Source: SZUA-448 sp045627185
GTDB lineage: Bacteria; Bacillota; Clostridia; Lachnospirales; Lachnospiraceae
DNA: 55,809 bases
Direction of reading: 5' to 3'
Assembly (NCBI GenBank): GCA_045627185.1
Contig: JAZQNE010000045.1
Location: 1 to 55,809 of the forward strand
Of this stretch, positions 49,608-55,809 are shown in pieces. Each line of letters begins with the position of its first letter. Within the stretch, counting starts at the first letter, position 1. The translations under genes were made by a program, and so were the position numbers. The notes under the pieces were generated by a model. That model saw only the letters and a list, made by a program, of their open reading frames with translations. It was not told the DNA's origin and ran no database searches.

Positions 49608-50699
49608 TTATCGGCTTTTCCGATTTTCTTTTTTCAATTCATTCCATAAGCTCATAACATGCGTATTTTCAGCATTTATCAGCTGGTTTTCCACAGACTG
49701 AAGGACCACAGGTCCCAAATCGTCAAAAGCGGCAGCTCCCTTTTTCAGCTCACTCGCAAAAAGCACATTCTCAACGCTTTGCAGAGGAGAAGCATCAAAC
49801 CTTGTCGCACATTCGTATGCTCTTTGAAGATAATGTTTTGCCAGTCCGACATCCCCGATTTTCTCTGATTCGACGGCAGCGTGTGCCATCAAAAGAGCGT
49901 TGATTTTATCAAAAATCGTGGGTCTTTCGGGATCAACGGCAATACTTGCGGTGAATTTGTCAAACATATCGCAGGTACGTTTCGCCAGATCATAACGGTT
50001 TGTTGCCGAATAAGCCGTTGCTGCAGCAGATACAATTCGTGTAAACTTTTCAATCACATAAAGCATTGCCTTCGCAATGTGCTGCATTCCTTCTTCGTAA
50101 TCTTTTTTTTCGTGGATATACACCGCTCCAAGGAAATCCTCACTGTTTCCGTATGCATTGTTCGCCTTAAATGTTTCTATCGCTTCTTCAATTTTATCCT
50201 GTTCATAAAGACACAAGGCAATGTTAATCCATATTTCCGTTTCACTGTATTTCCCTTCAGTGTCCTGTGAAAGAAGAATTATAGCTTTCTTAAACAGGTC
50301 AATGGCCTTATTATTGTCAGGTTCAACCCCGATAACGCTTGCGACCTTAAACAGATTGGCAGCCTCCCAGACGATGTCCAGGTTATTTGGGAACCTGATA
50401 AGTGCCTCATTAGCAACTTCAATGGCCTCAGAAACTTTATTTGCATTCTTCAAGTCTGATATTTTTTCGGCAATATTCTTCGGATTTCCCCAAAGCATAT
50501 CGTAACCGATAAGTGCATCAACCGAGACCCTGTAAATCTCTGCTATTTCAACAAGATTCAGGATTTCCGGCTCCGACGCTCCGCGTTCCCATTTTGAAAC
50601 TACACCAACACTGACATTCAGGCGTTCCGCAAGTTCCTCCTGCGTCATGCCGTTTTCTTTTCGAAGTTTCCTTAAATTGTCCGATAAACTAATTCTCAT
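49608..50699 (-). CDS. XRE-family regulator with TPR-like repeats
   Basis: A 363-aa protein with an N-terminal Cro/C1-type helix-turn-helix (residues ~5-60, LRKLRKENGMTQEELAERL and SVGVVSKWERGASEP), followed by helical repeats resembling TPRs. Regulators of this build often respond to a peptide or metabolite through the repeats. It is followed 15 bases later by the ABC exporter gene, a likely target. A promoter with an extended -10 box is seen upstream. Confidence 0.88.
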   Translation of the reverse strand: MRISLSDNLRKLRKENGMTQEELAERLNVSVGVVSKWERGASEPEILNLVEIAEIYRVSVDALIGYDMLWGNPKNIAEKISDLKNANKVSEAIEVANEALIRFPNNLDIVWEAANLFKVASVIGVEPDNNKAIDLFKKAIILLSQDTEGKYSETEIWINIALCLYEQDKIEEAIETFKANNAYGNSEDFLGAVYIHEKKDYEEGMQHIAKAMLYVIEKFTRIVSAAATAYSATNRYDLAKRTCDMFDKFTASIAVDPERPTIFDKINALLMAHAAVESEKIGDVGLAKHYLQRAYECATRFDASPLQSVENVLFASELKKGAAAFDDLGPVVLQSVENQLINAENTHVMSLWNELKKENRKSR

Positions 50700-50759
50700 T
50701 CTTCTTTGCCCTCATCTTAATCAATTCCTTTTCTGTGCACAATTCGATATTACAGCATC

Positions 50760-50765
50760 ATTATA
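50760..50765 (-). promoter_or_regulatory. Extended -10 box of the XRE/ABC-exporter operon
   Basis: TGATATAAT on the minus strand, about 65 nt upstream of the XRE start. No convincing -35 is seen, as is common for extended -10 promoters. Confidence 0.5.
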
Positions 50766-50895
50766 TCATTTTACAGACACATTTTCGACATTTTGTTGAA
50801 TTATTTTTCTACAAAACGTTAACTTTAATAATGAACAAGGTGCTTCAAACTTGTTATAATGATAAAGCGTATGGCTCCGACTCCTTATTTTGCAC

Positions 50896-50925
50896 AAAAA
50901 AAATGGCACCGGTCTGATGCCATCT
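50896..50925 (-). terminator. Terminator of the sigma/serpin operon
   Basis: ATGGCA (50903-50908) pairs with TGCCAT (50918-50923). Read on the minus strand, a run of eight U residues follows. It lies about 25 nt after the serpin stop codon. Confidence 0.85.
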
Positions 50926-50948
50926 TTTTTATAACAAAGGAAAACTAA

Positions 50949-52550
50949 TTATAGATTATTAACTACTCCAAGGAAAACAGGAAGTCCTGTTACATTGTCC
51001 ACAATTGCATAAGCAAAAGGATGATCAAAAACAAGTTTTTCTCTTACTGCAATCATGTCGTCAGCTACAATTACACCTGTTGCCGCCGCTGCCTTTGTTC
51101 CGTAGCGGTTAACATCGATAAAGGTCTTCTGGAAAATGTCGCTTACAAAAAGAGGTCCGTTTGTACTGGTTCCAAGCGGTTCAAAATCAGTATCCGTAAA
51201 GCCTTCCCCACCAAACATCGCAGTAACACCGGCTTGAGCCATAATGTTCTTTATATCAGATTCGGACTCACATTTGAATTCGGGAAGGAGAACCTTCATG
51301 TTCACTGTTTTTCTGCCGTTCCACATTCTGAGCCAGGTTTCTCCGGAAATGTATTTGACAAACTGATAGGCGCTCTGTCCTTCTGCAGGAAGAAGGCCTA
51401 CAAAGCTGTAACGTCCGCCGGCATATTCTTTTACAAAACCAACAGGCTCATTTGCATCATCGTAAAGAATACACTTTTCATCAGATGAGAGGAATTCAAC
51501 AGAACTCCTTGTTCCGTCCGCATTAGTAAAACGGCCTCTGATAATTGATTCAGCAGAATATGTTTCAAGCCATTCTGCTTCAAAAGCAATGGCATTGATA
51601 AGCACCATTGCGACATCAGCGGACAGTGAATCAAGAAGTTTGGGAATCATTCCGTTTGTGCTCTTGTCGCACCAGTCATTAATTGCCTTCACTGTTTCCG
51701 GGTCAGCCAGTTTTGCCGAATAAACCTGTGAATCATACCAGTCAGCGTTTGTCTGGAGGAAATCGGGATTTACTGTCAGACGATCTTCCGTATTGTCTGT
51801 CCAGATAGAATTGGCAATGTTAAACTTACTTGAACCGACAGACTTCAGAAAATCCGCATAAGCATAGAGCCCGCGATTAAGACTTAAAATGTCCGTTCCA
51901 AGATATTTTTCAAGTTGTGCGAGGCTTTCGCCCTGCATTCCGTTTGCGGTAAGTGCAAGTGCGGCAAGTGCGGAATAAGGTGAAACCATGCGGTTTCCGC
52001 CATCGCTGAGCTGAATATCTTCCTTCAGAAGCTTCCATGCAAAGTTTGAAATGACTTTCTGCATTTCAGCCGTAAGATTACCGGTATCGGTGCTTTTACG
52101 AACATAACCGTCTGAAAGTGATGCAACCTCAGCAGTAAACTTGATTGGCTGTGTAGGGCCCACAGGCTGTTCAGGAGTTTTTGTCGGAATCCGGATAAGA
52201 GGTGTTCCTGTAGGCAGATTTACAGGGTCTATGAACAATGTAGGCACAGGTTTTGGCGTTACTGCCGCTACTGCAGCCGATGTGGGCGTAGGTGCATCCG
52301 TGTTTTTCGCAACATTATTGTTATTATTGTTACCCGACGGGTCTTTTTTATTAATTGGATTCAGTACGAAAACAAGCACTACCGCAAGTCCGATGCAGGC
52401 TGCCGTGGCAAGTCCCCATCTCAGACGGGAAGCCATAACTGCTTTCTTTTCTGATTTTTTTGCAACAGCCTTTGCCGTGCTCTTTTCTGCTTCTTCAACA
52501 TACTTCGGGTCAATATTTCCAACGCCCTTCAGTAAATCGTCTTTTTTCAT
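50949..52550 (-). CDS. Membrane-anchored serpin with sigma-partner-like N-terminus
   Basis: A 533-aa protein. The N-terminal cytoplasmic segment carries IDPKYVEEAEKS, as in proteins paired with ECF sigma factors in Clostridia. A helix follows at about 45-67, then an Asn- and Pro/Thr/Ala-rich linker, then a serpin domain from about 150 to the end. The hinge of the reactive centre loop reads GTKAAAATG from Gly484. Counted by the usual spacing, P1 is Asp498 with Val-Ala-Asp before it. The loop therefore suits an Asp-specific protease, and the hinge alanines suggest an inhibitory serpin. The breach motif FDHPFAYAI is present. Target protease unknown. GGAG precedes the start; the gene follows the ECF sigma gene by 73 nt. 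Confidence 0.88.
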   Translation of the reverse strand: MKKDDLLKGVGNIDPKYVEEAEKSTAKAVAKKSEKKAVMASRLRWGLATAACIGLAVVLVFVLNPINKKDPSGNNNNNNVAKNTDAPTPTSAAVAAVTPKPVPTLFIDPVNLPTGTPLIRIPTKTPEQPVGPTQPIKFTAEVASLSDGYVRKSTDTGNLTAEMQKVISNFAWKLLKEDIQLSDGGNRMVSPYSALAALALTANGMQGESLAQLEKYLGTDILSLNRGLYAYADFLKSVGSSKFNIANSIWTDNTEDRLTVNPDFLQTNADWYDSQVYSAKLADPETVKAINDWCDKSTNGMIPKLLDSLSADVAMVLINAIAFEAEWLETYSAESIIRGRFTNADGTRSSVEFLSSDEKCILYDDANEPVGFVKEYAGGRYSFVGLLPAEGQSAYQFVKYISGETWLRMWNGRKTVNMKVLLPEFKCESESDIKNIMAQAGVTAMFGGEGFTDTDFEPLGTSTNGPLFVSDIFQKTFIDVNRYGTKAAAATGVIVADDMIAVREKLVFDHPFAYAIVDNVTGLPVFLGVVNNL

Positions 52551-52623
52551 GGTTCAATTCTCCATTCCTTCATTTTCACCGGGTACGCAATTTGCCGGTC
52601 TCATAATTTCAGCACATACGGCT

Positions 52624-53181
52624 TCACATGAAGCCTTCCTTCTTCAGATAATCACCAAGTGAATTACGCATTCGCATCAGCGTAACTTTAACCTTGCTTT
52701 CGCCAACTCCGTAATTTTTAGCGATTGTGCCGATGCTGTCAAAAAACCAGTATCGTCTCACAAACCATACACGCTGGTTTTCTTTCTGCTTTGAAAGGAA
52801 AGTGCTGATGGCTTCCGAAAGAAGCTTTTCATCAACATTTTCCTCAGGTGACCCATCACCCGGCAGAACATCAGCAAGTTCATCTGTCAAAGCAACATAA
52901 TCAGCCTTGCGTTTGAGTCTGTCCCTGTCTCTGCACATATTAAGCGCAAGACACCGTGTAATGCGTGCAAGAAACGGATACAGATAATCATACGGAGTTG
53001 CCGGAGGTATTTCATTCCATGCGGAAAGATACGTATCATTCTCACATTCCGCAGCATCCAGCGGACTGCCGGTTATTCCCTCAGCCAGCTGAGCAAGCCG
53101 TCTTCCATATTTGGTTTGTGATTCTTTTATAGCATTTTCATCGCGATTCAGATACAATGCTACTATTTCGCGATCTTCCAT
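52624..53181 (-). CDS. ECF-type RNA polymerase sigma factor
   Basis: A 185-aa sigma factor with a sigma-2-like region including LARITRCLALNMCRDRDRLKRK and a sigma-4 region with a helix-turn-helix (FDSIGTIAKNYGVGESKVKVTLMRMR). It starts after an AAGGAGGA site and is followed by the membrane serpin gene. ECF factors are normally held by a membrane anti-sigma protein. The serpin's cytoplasmic N-terminal segment may play that part, linking loop cleavage outside to sigma release inside. A self-regulated promoter is suggested upstream. Confidence 0.9.
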   Translation of the reverse strand: MEDREIVALYLNRDENAIKESQTKYGRRLAQLAEGITGSPLDAAECENDTYLSAWNEIPPATPYDYLYPFLARITRCLALNMCRDRDRLKRKADYVALTDELADVLPGDGSPEENVDEKLLSEAISTFLSKQKENQRVWFVRRYWFFDSIGTIAKNYGVGESKVKVTLMRMRNSLGDYLKKEGFM

Positions 53182-53212
53182 GGTTTCCTCCTTGATGCGT
53201 TCACTCTAACAA

Positions 53213-53238
53213 TAACCGTCAGCAACGGGTTGGTTACA
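53213..53238 (-). promoter_or_regulatory. Candidate ECF-type autoregulatory promoter
   Basis: On the minus strand TGTAACC (53238-53232) resembles an ECF -35 box. It is followed at about 14 nt by CGGTTA (53218-53213), with a CCGTTGCTGACGG palindrome between. A housekeeping-like TAAAAT lies farther upstream. Spacing is shorter than usual for ECF promoters, so this is tentative. Confidence 0.35.
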
Positions 53239-53341
53239 AAATTATTTTATATCATAACATATTTTTTCCAAAAAATCCAGTTGGCCTGACAACAAGAACA
53301 TTTCCTGCAAGAACATTTCTGTCTGCGCCCCACTGCCAACC

Positions 53342-53370
53342 TTGACACAGCCCCGTCAAGGTGCTAAAAT
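53342..53370 (+). promoter_or_regulatory. SigA-type promoter of aspS
   Basis: A perfect TTGACA (53342-53347) and TAAAAT (53365-53370) are separated by 17 nt. The transcript would start about 40 nt upstream of the ribosome site. No T-box specifier stem or terminator is visible in this short leader. Confidence 0.85.
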
Positions 53371-53416
53371 ATTGCGGATTGAAGTTAATAAACTTCTACT
53401 ATTAAGGAGAAATCAC

Positions 53417-55177
53417 ATGACACAGTCAAGAACACATAACTGCAATGAGCTCTGTCTTGCCAATGCAGGTGAAAAAGTCACCCTTGCAGGCTGGTACGAG
53501 AACATGCGTAAAGTCAGCAAAAATCTTGGATTCCTCGTTCTTCGTGACTTCTACGGTACAACACAGGTTGTTATCGAAACCGAAGAAATGATGAGCATTA
53601 TTGATGAACTCAACTGCGAATCGACAATTCAGGTAACCGGTATTGTTCGCGAGCGTTCAAGCAAAAACCCCAACCTTCCCACAGGTGAAATTGAGGTTGT
53701 TCCCGAAGAAATCAACGTTTTAGGCAAATGCATCTACAACGAGCTGCCCTTCGAAATCAACCGTTCACGTGAGGCTGATGAGAACACCAGACTCAAATAC
53801 CGTTACCTTGACCTCCGTAATCCCGAGGTCAAATCGAAGATCGTACTTCGTTCACAGGTAGTTGCCGAGCTCAGAAAGAGCATGACAGAGCACGGTTTCC
53901 TTGAAATCACCACACCAATTCTTACCGCTTCAAGTCCGGAAGGTGCACGTGATTACCTTGTTCCTTCACGTAATTATCCCGGTTGCTTCTACGCACTGCC
54001 TCAGGCTCCTCAGCAGTTCAAGCAGTTGCACATGACTTCCGGTTTTGACCGTTATTTCCAGGTTGCACCCTGCTTCCGTGACGAAGACGCACGTGCAGAC
54101 CGTTCACCGGGCGAGTTCTATCAGCTTGATATGGAAATGAGCTTTGCGTCTCAGGAAGATGTATTCGCAGTACTTGAGGATGTACTTCCTCCCGTATTCG
54201 AAAAGTTCGGCACCTACAACCGCGCTTCCAAGGCGCCCTTCACACGTATCGGTTTCAACGATGCCATCGAGCGTTTCGGTTCCGACAAGCCGGACCTCCG
54301 TATCACCGGTGAGCTTCAGGACGCATCCTTCCTTAAGGATTGCGGCTTTGGTCCTTTTGAAAACGCAGTTATCAAAGCATTTGTAATCAATAATTTCACT
54401 GAAACACGTAAGTTTATCGATGCTACCTGTGCTGAGGTTGAAGTTCAGACAGCAAACAAGGCATTCTGGTTCAGACTTGATGAAAACGGCGAATTCGTTG
54501 GCGGTATCTCCAAGTTCCTTCAGGAAAAGAAAGCAGAAGTTATTGAAAAGCTTGGTCTTAAGAAAGGTGATTTTGTTGCTCTTGCAGCAAGCACCAAAAA
54601 ACTCGATGCATGCAAGACAGCAGGCGTTATCCGTAAGCTGTTCGGACAGAAGATTCCCGCAATCTTCGACAAAGAGCAGTACTCATTCTGCTGGATTGTT
54701 GACTTCCCTATGTACGAAATCGGTGAGGAATCAGGCGAACTTGAATTCTGCCACAATCCTTTCTCAATGCCTCAGGGCGGCATGAAGGCTCTCTGCGAAC
54801 AGGATCCGCTTGAAATCACCGCTTACCAGTATGACCTGGTATGTAACGGTGTAGAGCTTTCTTCCGGTGCGGTAAGAAACCATGATCCCGAGATTATGAT
54901 CAAGGCATTTGAACTGGTAGGCCTTGGCGAGGATGCTGTAAAGGCTAAGTTCCCCGCTATGTACAACGCATTCTGCTACGGAGCACCCCCTCATGCAGGT
55001 ATCGCTCCCGGCGTAGACAGAATGATTATGCTGATCTGCGGTGAGGAGAGCATCCGTGAGATTATTCCTTTCCCTATGAACAAGAACGCAATGGATATCA
55101 TGATGGGTGCACCCGGAACTGTAGAGCAAAAGCAGCTGGATGAACTCCATATCAGTATCGTGAAGACAGAAGAATAA
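53417..55177 (+). CDS. aspS: Aspartyl-tRNA synthetase, bacterial type
   Basis: Charges tRNA-Asp with aspartate. The product is 586 aa, the usual length for the bacterial enzyme with its GAD insertion. An OB-fold anticodon-binding domain comes first (GWYENMRKVSKNLGFLVLRDFYG), followed by class II motif 2 (FRDEDARADRSPGEFYQLDMEMSF, residues shared by AspRS) and motif 3 (APGVDRMIMLI). AAGGAG supports the start at 53417; an in-frame start 25 codons upstream would lie inside the promoter. Codon use is strongly biased toward CGT and GTT-type codons, unlike the gene that follows. A terminator follows the stop codon. Confidence 0.96.
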   Translation: MTQSRTHNCNELCLANAGEKVTLAGWYENMRKVSKNLGFLVLRDFYGTTQVVIETEEMMSIIDELNCESTIQVTGIVRERSSKNPNLPTGEIEVVPEEINVLGKCIYNELPFEINRSREADENTRLKYRYLDLRNPEVKSKIVLRSQVVAELRKSMTEHGFLEITTPILTASSPEGARDYLVPSRNYPGCFYALPQAPQQFKQLHMTSGFDRYFQVAPCFRDEDARADRSPGEFYQLDMEMSFASQEDVFAVLEDVLPPVFEKFGTYNRASKAPFTRIGFNDAIERFGSDKPDLRITGELQDASFLKDCGFGPFENAVIKAFVINNFTETRKFIDATCAEVEVQTANKAFWFRLDENGEFVGGISKFLQEKKAEVIEKLGLKKGDFVALAASTKKLDACKTAGVIRKLFGQKIPAIFDKEQYSFCWIVDFPMYEIGEESGELEFCHNPFSMPQGGMKALCEQDPLEITAYQYDLVCNGVELSSGAVRNHDPEIMIKAFELVGLGEDAVKAKFPAMYNAFCYGAPPHAGIAPGVDRMIMLICGEESIREIIPFPMNKNAMDIMMGAPGTVEQKQLDELHISIVKTEE

Positions 55178-55196
55178 TCGGTATCTACCGTGAATA

Positions 55197-55231
55197 GGGC
55201 AGCTTATTTACAAAATGAGCTGCCCGTTTTT
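55197..55231 (+). terminator. Terminator of aspS
   Basis: GGGCAGCTTA (55197-55206) pairs with TGAGCTGCCC (55216-55225), with one G-U pair. GTTTTT follows. It separates aspS from the next plus-strand gene. Confidence 0.8.
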
Positions 55232-55249
55232 CGCATCATAGGAGGCGAA

Positions 55250-55809
55250 ATGAAAACAGCTTTTAAGGTGTATTTTCTAAGCGTGCGTGAACTGATAGAA
55301 GCGGATGAACGGGATGAGATCTGGACCGCGGCAGCAGGTGCGATCGATACATACAGGCAACAGAAACTGGCAAAATATGCCGGCCACGAGGACAGGGCAA
55401 GGTGTATCGGGGCAGGATTGCTGTTAAAACTGGCAAAAAGCGCAAAGCTTACGGAAGAAATGAGCCACGTTTCGGAGGAAGTGAGTTTGCGGGACTGTCT
55501 GGACGGAATCATTCCGGATTTTCGGTATCATTTCACGGAGAAAGGCAAACCTTCCATCGAGGGGTTCCCTTATCGGTTTTCTCTTTCCCATTCCGGTGAA
55601 TATGTAATGCTTGCCGTTTCGGGCGGTGAGATCGGTGCGGATATTCAGATCAAAAATAAGTTGGATACGGAGCGGCTTTCAAAGCGATTCTTCTCAGAAA
55701 AAGATCTGGAAGAGATGGAAGAAGCGCAGAACAGGACCGATACGTTTTTCCGCATCTGGACCCGCAAGGAAGCATTTGCAAAATATACCGGAGAGGGTAT
55801 TGCGCGCGT
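55250..55809 (+). CDS. 4'-phosphopantetheinyl transferase, Sfp-type (truncated at the window edge)
   Basis: The first 186 codons of an Sfp-type transferase that moves phosphopantetheine from CoA to a carrier-protein serine. The FSLSHSGEYVMLAVS segment, the Mg-binding IGADIQ (a variant of the usual GxDxE) and the WTRKEAFAKYTGEG motif are all visible. A GGAGG site lies just upstream of the ATG. The gene runs off the end of the window, so the C-terminus is unseen. Frequent CGG and AGG arginine codons contrast with the aspS usage, hinting at acquisition with a carrier-protein biosynthesis locus beyond the edge. Confidence 0.85.
   Translation, partial: MKTAFKVYFLSVRELIEADERDEIWTAAAGAIDTYRQQKLAKYAGHEDRARCIGAGLLLKLAKSAKLTEEMSHVSEEVSLRDCLDGIIPDFRYHFTEKGKPSIEGFPYRFSLSHSGEYVMLAVSGGEIGADIQIKNKLDTERLSKRFFSEKDLEEMEEAQNRTDTFFRIWTRKEAFAKYTGEGIAR

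Noticed and set aside
53371..53416. T-box or other aminoacyl-tRNA sensing leader of aspS
   Set aside because: Only about 45 nt separate the promoter from the start codon, and no specifier stem or antiterminator is seen.
1..55809. tRNA, rRNA, CRISPR or prophage genes
   Set aside because: I saw no cloverleaf, rRNA core, CRISPR array, integrase, terminase or transposase gene by eye on either strand. A tRNAscan or phage search would settle short cases.

Overview
The window looks like a chromosome segment from an anaerobic, fibre-associated Firmicute, most likely a gut or rumen Lachnospiraceae. Evidence: moderate GC with AGGAGG-type ribosome binding sites, Clostridia-type lipoproteins with Thr/Pro/Ala linkers, YesM/YesN sugar sensing, an mmsA/chvE-type monosaccharide transporter, plant-polysaccharide hydrolases, and an ECF sigma factor followed by a protein with an 'IDPKYVEEA' N-terminus. 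The genus cannot be fixed from sequence alone. I saw no rRNA, tRNA, CRISPR array, transposase gene or prophage.

Layout. 0.1-4.1 kb: a GH53 galactanase lipoprotein, MsrA and an anchored 5'-nucleotidase-like phosphoesterase (minus strand). 4.2-7.1 kb: a plus-strand run with a condensation-like acyltransferase, a zinc-ribbon membrane protein, another membrane protein and a 39-residue membrane microprotein. 7.2-16.3 kb: a minus-strand peptide-transporter operon (oppABCDF order plus a DUF3899-like protein) whose subunits carry very large insertions. 16.5-18.1 kb: a GH5 glycosidase with a small membrane protein. 18.2-22.2 kb: a monosaccharide ABC transporter (chvE-, mmsA- and mmsB-like). 22.4-30.4 kb: one long minus-strand operon. 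Its first gene is an unknown 265-aa protein, followed by a zinc-ribbon protein with seven VYAGP-type repeats, a radical SAM/SPASM enzyme, a membrane-anchored sugar-binding sensor, a YesM-type kinase, a YesN-type regulator and a sugar-binding lipoprotein. 30.4-35.5 kb: a plus-strand run with a HAD phosphatase, an MFS transporter, a large GT-C-like membrane protein, a PQ-loop-like protein and miaA.

35.6-42.2 kb (minus): a small membrane protein, a TerD-domain fusion protein, a HAD protein, a D12-class adenine methyltransferase, an unknown secreted/anchored protein and a LuxR-like small protein. 42.3-49.6 kb (minus): a membrane-embedded LuxR regulator, a tRNA-dihydrouridine synthase, a 2Fe-2S flavoreductase paired with a CrtI-like oxidoreductase, and an exporter-type ABC protein. 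49.6-53.2 kb (minus): an XRE/TPR regulator, a membrane-anchored serpin and its ECF sigma factor. 53.4-55.8 kb (plus): aspS and a truncated phosphopantetheinyl transferase.

How the genes work together: the YesM/YesN kinase-regulator pair and its two sugar-binding proteins lie immediately upstream of the chvE-like transporter. They resemble the three-component XylFII-LytS-YesN xylose sensors of clostridia. The GH53 and GH5 genes are over 16 kb apart but share a 52-nt leader (40/52 identical, no gaps), which suggests common post-initiation or operator control. The most novel candidate is the VYAGP-repeat protein with its adjacent SPASM enzyme: it has the architecture of a peptide-modification (RiPP-like) system and is translationally coupled to the sugar sensor. 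The sigma/serpin pair and the outsized Opp transporter are also unusual.
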